Assembly: GCF_027172205.1 (NCBI RefSeq)
Contig: NC_070618.1
Coordinates: 6,578,001 to 6,642,000, forward strand
Direction of reading: 5' to 3'
Length of the DNA stretch: 64,000 bases
Source: Podarcis raffonei
Lineage: Eukaryota; Chordata; Lepidosauria; Squamata; Lacertidae
The position numbers were made by a program, and so were the translations under genes. Position 1 is the first letter of the stretch. Each line of letters starts with the position of its first letter. The notes below the pieces were generated by a model. The model had not been told where the DNA came from. It saw nothing but the letters and a program-made list of their open reading frames with translations, and did no database searches. Shown here piece after piece: positions 1-10,235 of this stretch.

Positions 1-660
1 CCCGGACAAATTCCACTCCCAGAATGTCTTCATCTAATGTCCCCAGGAAATGCAGCAGCGGCAGTCTCAGCAGCCCAGAGCAGTTGGCTCTGGCTGGCTT
101 CAGGAGCTGCTCAGAAGTCCCCATATGATGGTGGTGCAGGAGCTCTAAGATGCTGCTAAGGTTGCTGCCTCCACCTTCCCTGACCCCAGCAACTAAGCTG
201 TGAAGGGAGGCTTCATGCTGCCTATCAGAGCTTGTGTGGAAGCAGGAGGGGGCAGGGATCTCTTGGTTAGGCAACGGGAAGCTTCCCTTCCCAGCTGAGG
301 GATCCCCTCCCCCTCTTGCTTGCACGCAAGTAGGAATGGGATTGGGGCTTGCATGTTGCTCTGATGGGAAGGTAGGCATCGTGCTGCCTGAGAGATCCCT
401 GCCCCCTCCTGTTTGCACACAAGTAGGAGCTGGGATGGGGATGCTCCGAAAGGCAGTGTGGCAATGCTCCCCCCCCCCCCACCGAAGAACCAACAACTCA
501 GGGACTGCCCAGGCTCATGGAGAAAGGAGATAGAAGCCTTGGAGGAAGTGGAAATGTGGCGGTTGAGGTTAAGGCGGTGGCTGCCCCTCTGCCACTGCCA
601 TCGCTGCAGCATCAACATCCCAAATGTGTAGTAATTAATTAATTAAAGTGTCCCCGGATT
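1..660. repeat. GC-rich unclassified repeat with inverted internal units
   Basis: No gene is recognised; the frames here are proline/glycine-rich and overlap on both strands, as chance frames do. A motif of about 40 bases (TTGTGTG...GCAGGAGGGGGCAGGGATCTC) occurs near 230-275 in plus orientation and again near 297-325 and 388-425 in minus orientation, so the segment is a stack of inverted units. The window edge (CCCGGACA) resembles the complement-like TGTCCCCGG near 648, which suggests a foldback or DNA-transposon body. Family unknown. Confidence 0.35.
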
Positions 661-1689
661 CATTGAAAAAAATCTGGTAACCGTACTTCACAGATACATG
701 GGTGCTTTTCATTTGATGCAAAGACAAGGAGCCAGATTCTGCTCTGTGAGCCATGCAATGACTTTTTAAAAAATCTAGGTCTTAGGGGGGAGTTAATAAA
801 TGTTATCAATGCTTGCATGCTGGAATATAATTATAGAACAACTATCGATGTTCTCTACAAAGGGGATTGTTCATTTATTTTTATGATTCTTCTGTTAAAA
901 AAATTAAATAAACACTCTTTGGGGGGGGGCGGGGAAAGAAAGAAATAACATTTGAACAGACACATTGATTTGCATGGGTCCTGGAAGGAACCGGGAATGC
1001 AGAATGAAGAAACAGCATAAATAGGCCAGATCATACGCTGCTGGGGGAAAAAACTTCATTTTGACACCCTGATAAGTTATTAGCAACTTGGCAGGTGAGA
1101 TGTGTTTATTCTTGGCAGTGTCAATTTAAATACACTCGGAGGAGCGTGGCAATGCCTTTGCATTTATTTACCTCGCTTTGAATTTACTGTCCTTTAGGTC
1201 TTGCAATTTAATGGCACGTCTAATTGGGCAAGAAAATCAACATGAGAAAGGACTGGTGTTCTGTGCGCACGCACTAGTGCAGAATTCAGCTGCTTCCTGC
1301 TTTTTTAAAAAAAGAAGAAGGAGGAGGGAAAAATTCAACTGGCACACAGGAGAAACCGGCAACAGAAAATGCTTTACTGCTGTGTGACCTGGAGCTCCTC
1401 TGATACAGGGTTGACTCAGTTCACTCAACTGGCCAAGAACAGACCCCTCTGTAGGCAGGGCGGCTGGGTGCAGAAGGATGGTGCAGGGGGACAGAGCTGA
1501 GGGAGGAAAGAAGCCTGCAAAGATAAGGATGCGGCTGCAGACAGAAAGAGGATGGGAAAAGCCAAGCACGCAATCTGGTTGGGATGGAGAGAGGCTCTGG
1601 ACAGCAGAGCCAGAGGCTGGATGCAATTCCGGAATTGTAAAGGGGTCAGAGGGGGAAAGTTTTTATTACCTTCTTCTTCCTTTTTTTAA
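661..1689. other. Non-coding stretch, no recognised feature
   Basis: Mostly AT-rich single-copy-looking sequence. I see no exon, splice-flanked frame or recognisable repeat. The part around 1090-1250 is unusually free of repeats and rich in TTTGCAT and AATTTA words. Confidence 0.4.
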
Positions 1690-1837
1690 AAAAATATTTT
1701 TTATTTGATTTTACAAATAAAAGTTTATACCAATCCAAATCCACATATATAGAGATTACTCTGAATCTCAAAACTTCCCCCCATCTCCTCCACGGGTCCT
1801 ACTGTCAACATTTACAACTGCATATTATTCCATATTC
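1690..1837 (-). mobile_element. L1 LINE 3' UTR fragment
   Basis: Begins with a T/A-rich tail (the poly-A side of a minus-strand element) and continues with text closely matching the L1 3' UTR at 58.8-59.2 kb: an AGAGATTnCTCTGAATCTCAA motif followed by a C-rich stretch, TGTCAACnTTT and a CTGCATATT block. The Bov-B fragment at 1838 follows directly. Confidence 0.55.
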
Positions 1838-2330
1838 AGCATCTTAAAAAGCAGAGACATCACCTTGCCAACAAAGGTCCGTATAGTTAAAGCCATGGTC
1901 TTCCCAGTAGTGATGTATGGAAGTGAGAGCTGGACCATAAAGAAGGCTGATCGCCGAAGAATTGATGCTTTTGAATTCTGGTGCTGGAGGAGACTCTTGA
2001 GAGTCCCATGGACTGCAAGAAGATCAAACCTCTCCATTCTGAAGGAAATCAGCCCTGAGTGCTCACTGGATGCACAGATTCTGAAGCTGAGGCTCTAATA
2101 CTTTGGCCACCTCATGAGAAGAGAAGACTCCCTGGAAAAGACCCTGATGTTGGGAAAGATGGAGGCACTAGGAGAAGGGGACGACAGAGGACGAGATGGT
2201 TGGACAGTGTTCTCGAAGCTACCAACATGAGTTTGACCAAACTGCGGGAGGCAGTGGAAGACAGGAGTGCCTGGTGTGCTCTGGTCCAGGGGGTCACGAA
2301 GAGTCGGACACGACTAAACGACTAAACAAC
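1838..2330 (+). mobile_element. Bov-B (RTE clade) LINE, 5'-truncated 3' end
   Basis: The frame at 1865-2098 encodes the Bov-B ORF2 C-terminus: VMYGSESWTIKKADRRRIDA, then CWRRLLRVPWTARRSN and LKEISPECSLD. It continues in another frame after about 2060 with RRRGRQRTRWLDSVLEAT and VTKSRTRLND, so the copy has at least one frameshift (near 2060-2100) and is dead. The 3' end is the family terminus GAGTCGGACACGACTAAACG followed by ACTAAACAACA. Only the post-RT region is present; endonuclease and RT core are missing through 5' truncation. Four related copies lie in this window. Confidence 0.92.
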
Positions 2331-3208
2331 ATATATCACCTGATTAAAAGTCTGTTGGTTTTACCAGTATTTTTTTAAATTAATATTTTATACTGTTTTA
2401 TAGAAACGGTTAACTTTTGGATGTGCGCTTAACTGCAAGACTGTCTCGCATAAATAACCTTCTTGTTCATCAAAATCCCCATCTGAATGTTTTTGAAGTC
2501 TGCCTGCCAGTTTGGATAAAGGAGGCTGAGCTGTGTGTATATAGAAAGCTGGCATATTTTACACCTTGGGACGCTGGCAGCATTATAGAGTTTTCAAGCC
2601 TTTTATTGTTTCTTGTTCAGATAGGAGGTTTTTTAAAAAAAAGAAAAGGAAAGCTTGTGTTACTTTTTAAACAAAGAACAAGAGAGACATTAGCCCTGAG
2701 GGCTTTCAGCGAACACCAAGCACTACAGATCAAGGAATGCCAAAATGCAGGAAGAAAACAGCATTTTTATGGCGCGTTTTGACAGTTATTGCTGCTGTTG
2801 GCCCAGGAGGGGGGGAAAAACTTTAGAAACATTTAGAAACACAATGCTATTTAGTGAGATTTATATGAAAAGAGAAGATTCTGCTCTTTTGCTCAACCTG
2901 GGCCAACCCTGCAAGTCATCTGTGGCCAAGACAAAAGGAAGGCTTGCTCTCATCCATACTCTAGTCTAGACAAACTACTTACCCAATTGATAGGAGTACT
3001 TAGCAGTTAAGACAGCCCTTGTGATACACAGACCCTGCAGTATAATGGTGGGTATTTGTTTCAACTCAAGACCCTCGATTATTTTTCCTCCTGGCAACTC
3101 CTTGCTTTGGAATTTTGCTTGCCCCATTCCCCCTGCCCACTGCATGTGTCTTCATAGCTCTCCATGGGCTAACTCTGTTCCAAGTTTTCCAAACTTGGTG
3201 GAAAAAAC
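2331..3208. other. Non-coding stretch
   Basis: No repeat or exon recognised. Short open frames are present on the plus strand (for example 2417-2782) but show no family signature or compositional support. Confidence 0.4.
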
Positions 3209-3209
3209 G

Positions 3210-3545
3210 GTAAAGGACCCCTTGATGGTTAAGTCCAGTCAAAGGTGACTATGGGGTTGCAGCGCTCATCTCGCTTTCAGGCCAAGGGAGCTGGCATTTG
3301 TCCACAGACAGCTTTCCGGGTCATGTGGCCAGCATGACTAAACCGCTTCTGGTGCAACAAAACACTGTGACGGAAGCCAGAGAACATGGAAATGCCATTT
3401 ACCTTCCTACCGCAGAGGTACCTATTTATCTACTTGCACTGGCGTGCTTTTGAACTGCTAGGTTTGCAGGAGCTGAGACAGAGCAAAGGGAGCTCACTCT
3501 CTCGCGGGGATTTGAACTGCTGACCTTCTGATCGGCAAATCCTGA
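3210..3545 (-). mobile_element. Sauria-type SINE, subfamily A
   Basis: Reverse-oriented copy running from the GGTAAAGGACCCC tail through the conserved centre (GTCATGTGGCCAGCATGACT, TACCTATTTATCTACTTGCA) to the tRNA-related head with B-box-like TTTGAACTGC. It carries subfamily-A diagnostics (GGTGCAACAAAACACTGTGACGG, GACTGGACTTAACC-type tail) and is fairly diverged. Confidence 0.9.
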
Positions 3546-3813
3546 CACAACAGGTTTGGCTTGGAGGCTTGTTCTCAAGGAAACAGAACAACCCATCTCC
3601 TACTCTGCCGTTCTGAGTTGTTGGTTTTGAGTGCCCTGATTTCTTCTGCAGCTTGTATTTGTTTGTTTGCAACCAGAGAATTTGTGCGGTTTCGCGGTTC
3701 AAGTGCTGGATTAGGGCCAGGGAGACACAGCTCTGAATACCTACTCGGCCACAAAATGAAAACCATCAAGCTAGACACAAAGGCAAACTGCTTAAGTATC
3801 ATCATCATCATCA

Positions 3814-4202
3814 GGGATGTGGGTGGTGCTGTGGTCTAAACCACTGAGCCTCTTGGGCTTGCTGATCAGAAGGTCGGCGGTTCAAATCCCCGCAACTAAG
3901 TGAGCTCCCGTTGCTCTGTCCCAGCTCCTGCCAACCTAGCAGTTTGAAAGCACACCAGTGCAAGTAGATAAATAGGTACTGCTGTGGCGGGAAGGTAAAC
4001 GGTGTTTCCGTGTGCTCTGGTTTCTGTCAAGGTGTCCCATTGCACCGGAAGCGGTTTAGTCATGCTGGCCACATGACCTGGAAAGATGTCTGTAGACAAA
4101 CGCCGCCTCCCTTGGCCTGAAAGCGAGATGAGCGCCGCAACCCCATAGTTGCCTTTGACTGGACTTAACCGTCCAGGGGTCCTTTCCCTTTCCCTTTTAC
4201 CA
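3814..4202 (+). mobile_element. Sauria-type SINE, subfamily A, near full length
   Basis: Starts GGGATGTGGGTGGTGCTGTG. The A-box-like GTGGTCTAAACCACTGAG and B-box-like GGTTCAAATCCCCGC show the tRNA-derived head. The central block has AAGTAGATAAATAGGTACTG, and the tail ends CCTTTCCCTTTTACC. Subfamily A by its GTCTAAACC head and TTGACTGGACTTAACCG tail. Confidence 0.93.
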
Positions 4203-6360
4203 CCCATAATAGCACTTCATAGCAGCAGCCAGCTGTGCTCCAACAGAGATCTGGCCAAATCACATATACAATAGTAATGAAAGGACTTGGGAGTTTCTCC
4301 ATCACACACTTGGACCAGCCTCAGACTGCTGGAGGGAGGTTTTGCGACGGCAACCAGGGATAGGATTACACTTGCAGAACACAAGCTGTGTTCACAAGTT
4401 ATTTCATAGGAGGCTCAGTGGTCTCTCTGCGTTATTTCACCAAAGAACCCTCGCTCTCTAAATTTAATTAAGACTGGCATTCCGCATCGCTGTTTTCATT
4501 TAACAAAGAGCTGCCAACAAAAGACCATTGTGCAAAGAATGAGCATGAAATGATTTTGCTATCGAATCTATCCTTTATTAGGTAAATAACAGAATGTGCT
4601 GAACTGACTTTCTTTCCAATTTCTTACTGGGGTGATTAGAAATCAGAGCATAAGCCTTTGTGGCCACAGATTCACTGGAAATGTATTTGATTTTAATCAT
4701 TAAGTATTATGATCACTAGTTGTTATTTGTTTGTTTGTTTGTTTGTTTGTTGTTGTGTAGATTTATATCCTCCCTTTTTTTCATCCTAGAGCAAAAGGGA
4801 TTGTGAATGGAGTTCACAGCTGGTCTCTCATCCAGGCACTGACCTGATCCAGACCCACTGAGTTTTCAGCAAGGTGACTGCTTTCTGTGCCCATTGGGCA
4901 TGATCCAGGACCTCCATACAGCTCTGCCCTGCAGTTTTGCAGTCTCATTGTATGGAAGAGTGCTGTATTTGAGGAAGAGAAAACTTGGCTCATGGTACAG
5001 ACATGTGTGTGTCAGAATCAGTATTCCCTTCACTTCTGGGGGTGGCGGAACAACCCCCTCTGCTGATCTTAACACTGAAAAAGGCCTTTAAGGATGGTAG
5101 TGATCTTTCGGATTTTGGGGGCCCACGTCATTTATGACTTTAAACACCAATGCATTTTGCTTCATTGGGGCCACCTGTCCATTTCTGTCATAGCAAACTA
5201 GTTGTGAATAGGCTTGACTATTCAGAATGAGGGCAGGGTCATGTATTCGGCAAAAATATATCTTTCTTGTGGTGGGATGGGAAGTAGAACCAAATGAACA
5301 AGTGGGGGGGGGAGTGTGAGGAAATTTTTGGAGAAAATTCCAGCTTCCGCCCTTCAACCTTCCTTTCTCATACTTAAAAAGTTCACTGAGCATGGATCTA
5401 GAACAAAACCTGACCTTCAGCTGACTTGAGTGAAGTCGTTCCTCTAAAATAAATTGAGAATATTGGCATGTAGACTGCATAAGCAACAACAGGCTAGACT
5501 TGTGGCTTCTATTAAATTAGACAACAGGCAGCCAGGCAGCCACAGAGTCAGACGACATTAACAAAAGCTTTTGCTGAATACAACACAACTGTCTACGCCT
5601 GAACTTGACCCATCACAGAGATACAGAATGATCTGGCAAGACTCCGAATTGCCGTTACAGAGCCACACACAACGCATGCAAAACGTCAAACAAAATTGCA
5701 CCTCAGGTAGAGTCAAATTACCGTAAAAAAGCTGGAAAATAACACCTTGTCAGGCATAGAGGGGTTTCCTTTGAAATGCTAGTATTTGTTGTTGTCAGTG
5801 TGGGTCCTTAGGCAGCCACTGAGTGTGAACCAAGGAGGAGGGATGGGCAAGTCCAACAATTTCAGTTTCCTATTTTCCCATCTCAAGTTTACATTTCGAC
5901 ATCAGTCTGCAATTTTTTTTTTAAGTCCTCATGAAATTTCACAAGCATTTTAGTGCAAAATTCTAATATGCACAGGTTTGTTGAAATGATGGTAGTGAAA
6001 ATGCAGCTAAGAAGCTGAAATCATATATATGATTGACATCCTTCTTTTGGAAATTATACCAATGTCCAGATTGAACTTTCATAAACTTTACTTGCAGAAA
6101 CTTGTAGTTATAGAATAATTAAAACATAATATTTACAGTCACATGCTTTTCCAAGCATGGACTTACAGTCTCTTCTTCTAACTTCCAAACAACTGTATTT
6201 TCCTTTCTTTCTGGTGCTCAGCCCTCAGCCTTCCGTATCTCAGTTAGGCCATGCCTTGCAGCTCCTATGAGAGATTTCCACTTTTACCGTCTCCTGCAGC
6301 TTTGCTCTCTTTTTTTCAAGCAGAGGAGAAGCACTCCAACACTCTATTCAACTTAGCAGT
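4203..6360. other. Long non-coding stretch
   Basis: No gene recognised. It holds a (TTTG)n run at about 4722-4750 followed by what looks like the minus-strand tail of a LINE or SINE (ATTTATATCCTCCC). The 133-codon minus frame at 5088-5489 has no recognisable domain and is probably chance. Around 4440-4600 the sequence is repeat-free and AT-rich. Confidence 0.4.
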
Positions 6361-6735
6361 GTTCACAGTGGATTCTATTTTTTTTAATAATAATTTTTAT
6401 TAAGTCTTCCATTTAACAATCCAATCCAATCACATTAATTATTCCAAATTATACCAATACATATTATGTAGTCCAAATATTTTGCCAGATTTTAAATTTT
6501 GTTGGGGGTTCCCATGTTTTGAACTCAGTGAGGGTCCAATCATCTCCTATTTGTGCTGCTTTTGATGTTCATAAATCCCATCTTCTAGTCTTCTTGTTGT
6601 TATCATTTTTCTTCTTAATGACCTCTGAGTTGTTTCCGCAGGTGAGTTAAACCAAACATTGTTATTTTTCTGTGTGAACTTTGTAAGGCTCTCCTTAAAT
6701 CACAACACGCTGATCCAAGTTCACAGTGGATTCTA
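6361..6735 (-). mobile_element. L1 3' UTR insertion with 17-bp target-site duplication
   Basis: The 17-mer GTTCACAGTGGATTCTA occurs at 6361-6377 and exactly again at 6719-6735. Between them lies 341 bp that starts with a T-run (poly-A tail of a minus-strand element) and TTAATAATAATTTTTATTAAG. The same 3' UTR recurs at 63686-63929. The insert is severely 5'-truncated and has no coding region. Confidence 0.9.
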
Positions 6736-6934
6736 AGACACAGTCATCTGGCTTCACATAAATGGAGTCTCTCCTTCACTAGATACCTCCCATGTGACCA
6801 GCATTAACCAATCACATGAGAATTGCCAGAGAACTCTCTAGAATTCAGTTACCAACCAATCAAATTTAAAAACATAGTGATGCATACAAGCATTTACAAT
6901 GTCAGCAAATTAAATTGCTACCCTTAACAAGGTT

Positions 6935-7278
6935 AAGAATAAGTCCAATGGCGGTGCTTGGCCCCATGCCCAGGGCCAGGATATATTCCAGGCTTCTCTA
7001 AGGAGTAAATCCTACACAAATCCAGAGCGGAGTCCAAAGGCATTTGGATGGCACCTTGGACCACTCCTGTGGCCAGGCTGGTGACAAATATATTTCTCTG
7101 CTTTTCTTTGGACCACATCAGTGAGGCCAAGAGGGGGGTCTTGTCTTCTGGGCAGCCCAGGGCCTCCACGCACACTGCCCAGGCTTGCGCCCCAGAGAGA
7201 AGGCACACTCAATTGTCTCTCATGACAGATGGATACCAACAAGTGTAACGGTGCCCCTTCAGATGACAAAAATGCAGT
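6935..7278 (-). mobile_element. 3' UTR of a LINE with C-terminal zinc finger (part 1)
   Basis: Shares long stretches with 30730-31160 (plus orientation) and 49745-50010 (minus orientation): TTTGGACCACATCA, CACACTGCCCAGGCTTGCGC and CACTCnATTGTCTCTC. The homologous text resumes at 7916 after the solo LTR. Next to the 50-kb copy it directly follows a zinc-finger-ended RT tail, so I assign it to that family's 3' UTR. Confidence 0.6.
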
Positions 7279-7910
7279 TGTGATGGCCTGGGACCCGGGC
7301 TCGGACTCGGAACCAGAGGAGTCTCAGCCCGCACCCGATCCTTTGCCTCAGGCGGCATCTGAACCGAGTCTGGGGCCTGATTCTGAAGAGCCCCAGTCTG
7401 CACAGGTTCCCCTGCAACAAGCACCAGCTGGGCCGAGTCAGGGGCCTGAGCCTGCCCTGGCTCCAGATGCGCGGATTAGCTCGTTGCCTTCAGCCAAGCA
7501 ATCACTTACAGCTGCTCTACTACCAGTTGGGTCAGGAGAGGCTGAGGCGGCCTCTGGGTCTAGTAACCCACCAACATCTCCCGAGCTGCAGAGACTAAGG
7601 TCTGAGAGAAGGAGAGACCTGAGTACTCACAGGAGGAGTGCTCGCCTTTGGGCAAGACAGGGAGGTGAGTCACCAGGGGATCAGGACCGGCCATTACCCC
7701 GACAAAGATAAAAGGCTGTCGGACCCTGCCCCAGGTTGCGGGAGCAACATTGCTGTTTGCTAGAACCTTCCTGAGACCCTGTGCCTGACCTTGCCTGGTT
7801 TCCTGCCTTGTGTCCTGCCTTGGCCCTGTCGGACTGACTCCTCACGGAACCCTTGGATTCGGGACCTGACCTGGACCATGTTGCTTGGGTTAACCCCTGG
7901 GCCCAGCTCA
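7279..7910 (+). mobile_element. Solo LTR carrying an open frame
   Basis: Begins TGTGATGGCCTGG and ends GGGCCCAGCTCA, giving canonical TG...CA ends. Exact 5-bp duplications GCAGT flank it (7274-7278 and 7911-7915). It interrupts a LINE 3' UTR whose text resumes at once on the other side. An ATG five bases inside the LTR edge opens a frame of about 143 codons (starting MAWDPGSDSEPEESQPAPDP) ending at 7711. The product is acidic and proline/glutamine-rich, with a basic tail around SPELQRLRSERRRDL. A relative lies at 49124-49698. Ty3/gypsy or retroviral origin cannot be settled here. This is a solo LTR fossil; no internal region is present. Confidence 0.85.
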
Positions 7911-7992
7911 GCAGTAATATTGGGGAAGCAATGCAGAACAACTGAAAAAAGCAGAATTATATGTGGACAGTCCAGTAAAATTCACCACTAAT
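7911..7992 (-). mobile_element. 3' UTR of zinc-finger LINE (part 2, after the LTR)
   Basis: The sequence TTGGGGAAGCAATGCAGAACA through GTGGACAGTCCAGTAAAATTC continues the repeat split by the LTR; the uninterrupted order is seen in complement at 30880-30960. Confidence 0.6.
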
Positions 7993-8368
7993 GCACTCTT
8001 GTTGTGTCAATGATACATTGCAGAATACACTTGCAAAAAAAACCACCCTCCAGTCTGGAGAGGCCTTTTGTCTCTCTCTCGCGCCATAATATTTCATCTT
8101 AATAATAATATCTTAGGTCTAGAGACTCATCTAGAGACATATTGCTTCAGTGAATCAAGATGCAAAAACATTTATCGCAATCCTTGCAAATTGAATTAAT
8201 ACATTTGTTGATGCATAACAACTCAAGGTGGACTTACTTCTTAGCAGCAACAGATGGACTCTGTCAGGAGGACACTTTCCATAATTTATTCAGTGAAACA
8301 AAACCCAATTCCCTTATTCCTTCCTGTCAACAGATGCTGACAAGGCATTCGGCAGAGTTGGACATACA

Positions 8369-8486
8369 GCCTTGGCCAACCTGGTGCCTCCCAGATGTTT
8401 TGGACAACAATTCCCGAAAGCCCCAGCCAGAAGATGCTGAGTTGTTGTCCAAAACATCTGGAGGGAACCATATTGGCAGAGGCTGT
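8369..8486. mobile_element. hAT-type MITE, palindromic
   Basis: A short palindrome: the left arm CAGCCTTGGCCAACCTGGTG with CCCAGATGTTTTGGACAACA is matched by an inverted right arm GTTGTTGTCCAAAACATCTG... ending GGCAGAGGCTG. It belongs to the common 'ACAACTCCC...' foldback group also seen at 21.0, 25.1 and 54.4 kb. TSDs are not clear. Confidence 0.6.
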
Positions 8487-8637
8487 TGCAGCACTCCATG
8501 TAGAATACAGTGCTTAGATTTTAGTATGGTTTTTCTATCACCAGTCTTAAAGCAATCAATTATCAATTGGTGGATATCCCAAAGGTTTCTTTCAAATGGG
8601 GCAGTGCTTAAGGGTACGCAGTACTAGCACCACCTTA

Positions 8638-9087
8638 CCGTATTTTTTGCTCCATAAGATGCACTTTTTTCCTCCTAAAAGGTAAGGGGAAATGTGAGTG
8701 CGTCTTATGGCACGAATGGCGCTGTGCAGAGAGGAAGAGCTGCACAACACCCGTTCAGTGAAGCGGGAGGAGGAACAGAAGGAGACTGCAAAGGAGAGGT
8801 CTGCGCAGAGAAGGAGAACTGTGCAGCGCCCCTTCAGCAACACGCCTGTCCTGGCTTCTGCCTTAGCTGCACGCAGCCTCTTCGGGCAGGGGGAGCCTTC
8901 ATCCTGCTGTCCTGAAGAGGCTTGGCGCGGTTATCCCAGAAGCCAGAACAGCCACACGGTATCCCAGAAGCCAGATCCCTCTTGCTGTTCTGGCTTCTGG
9001 GATTCAGAATATTTTTTTCTTGTTTTCCTCCTCCCAAACCTAGGTGCACCTTATGGTCTGGTGCGTCTTATGGAGTGAAAAATACAG
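8638..9087. mobile_element. TA-flanked MITE, family 1 (CCGTATTTTT ends)
   Basis: Terminal inverted repeats CCGTATTTTTTGCTCCATAA and TTATGGAGTGAAAAATACAG are flanked by TA on both sides (8636-8637, 9088-9089), the target of Tc1/mariner-superfamily elements. The internal region is GC-rich, with a palindromic CCAGAAGCCAGA/TCTGGCTTCTGG stretch. The right flank is the body of a family-2 MITE, so this copy sits inside or at the edge of that element. Confidence 0.82.
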
Positions 9088-9089
9088 TA

Positions 9090-9293
9090 ATTCATTCTGG
9101 AGGTCCGTTCTTAACCTGAAACTGTTCTTAACCTGAGGTACCACTTTAGCTAATGGGGCTTCCCGCTGCCGCTGCGCGATTTCTGTTCTCATCCTGAAGC
9201 AAAGTTCTTAACCCGAGATACTATTTCTGGGTTAGCGGAGTCTGTAACCTGAGGCGTCTGTAACCTGAAGCTCTGTAACCTGAGGTACCACTG
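9090..9293. mobile_element. TA-flanked MITE, family 2 (Tigger-like), partial
   Basis: Text ATTCTGGAGGTCCGTTCTTAAC through TGTAACCTGAGGTACCACTG, followed by TA at 9294. It matches the complete copy at 41955-42184. The left terminal repeat is diverged or disrupted where the family-1 MITE sits. CAGTGGTACCTCGG-type termini with TA targets resemble pogo/Tigger elements. Confidence 0.8.
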
Positions 9294-9429
9294 TACCAGC
9301 AGCTATTTTTCTTTTTTAAAAAAGCACTGAATAGGGGTACCCATTGGGGTTTTCCTCTTCTTAGCAGTTCTGTGCACCTTAAAAGCAGACGTTGTTTTGA
9401 CCATGAGAGCTGACAGCCAACTGAAAATA

Positions 9430-10030
9430 CATCCCACAAAATTGCACTTTATGCTGATGATATGATTTTCTATTTATCTCATCTTGAAAGATCATTACCA
9501 GCAGTTGTGTTGGGACTTAATCAATATGGTGCAGTCTCTGGCCTCAAAATAAATCATTTCAAGTCAGAAAATATTGAATGTCACAACTTGGATTGAGACA
9601 TAGGGATGTTTGCAACTACAATTTGCTTTTCAACAGACGGCAAAGCCATTGAGCTACCTATGCATTAACATAATCACTTCTGAATCCCAACTAGGCTAGA
9701 AGAATTATGATCCTTCAGGACTGTAAAGAAAGATTTAGCTGCTTGGTCAAATCATCATTTGAACTGGTATTGTAAAACCGTTCACTAAGAACAACCACCA
9801 AAATTTATCTTTCGGTCTTGGGTACTTATTGAAGGGTGGGGTTCCCTACATAAACGATTTTTTAGTTTGCTGGTTGCAGTTCCCGTAAAGCAATTAGTGA
9901 AATGATATGGCAAGTTGGTGAGCTCTCTATGGGACAAACAACTTCCCAACATAACTAGGAAAAGTTTGATCTGTAAATTGGGTAAAGGTGGTCTCACCTT
10001 TTCTCTCTTGGCTTGTGCATATTTCATACT
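9430..10030 (+). mobile_element. Decayed L1-clade ORF2 reverse-transcriptase fragment
   Basis: Direct translation from about 9440 gives KIALYADDMIFYLSHLERSL then GLNQYGAVSGLKINHFKSEN. This is the L1 RT palm motif (ALYADDM) plus the typical SGLKIN...KSE segment. Later pieces (MILQDCKKDLAAWSN; KSLICKLGKGGLTF near 9960-10010) fall in changed frames and fit the order of L1 ORF2 downstream of RT. Many frameshifts and stops make this an old, dead copy. A SINE follows directly at 10038. Confidence 0.75.
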
Positions 10031-10037
10031 GGGAATA

Positions 10038-10235
10038 CGGGATGCAGGTGTCGCTGTGGTCTAAACCACTGAACCACTTGGGCTTGCTGATCAGAAGGTT
10101 GGCAGTTCGAATCCCCGCAATGGGGTGAGCTTTCGTTCCTCCGTCCCAGCTCCTGCCAACCTACCAGTTTGAAAACATGCCAGTGCGAGTAGATAAATAG
10201 GTACTGCTGTGGCGGGAAGGGAAACTGGCTGCATT
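10038..10235 (+). mobile_element. Sauria-type SINE, subfamily A, 3'-truncated
   Basis: The head GATGCAGGTGTCGCTGTGGT and B-box-like CAGTTCGAATCCCCGC are present through AAGTAGATAAATAGGTACTG and GGCGGGAAGG. The copy stops before the conserved 3' half, so the Bov-B-like tail is missing. Confidence 0.88.

Noticed and set aside
193-618. 141-codon minus frame and overlapping plus frames
   Set aside because: Several frames overlap in a GC-rich inverted-repeat region; no domain and no codon-bias support.
2112-2297. Minus frames such as MTPWTRARQALLSSTAS over Bov-B copies
   Set aside because: They recur at every Bov-B copy because they are the antisense of the conserved ORF2 end.
5088-5489. 133-codon minus frame
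   Set aside because: No recognisable domain, no repeat relation, and no splice or promoter context; probably chance.
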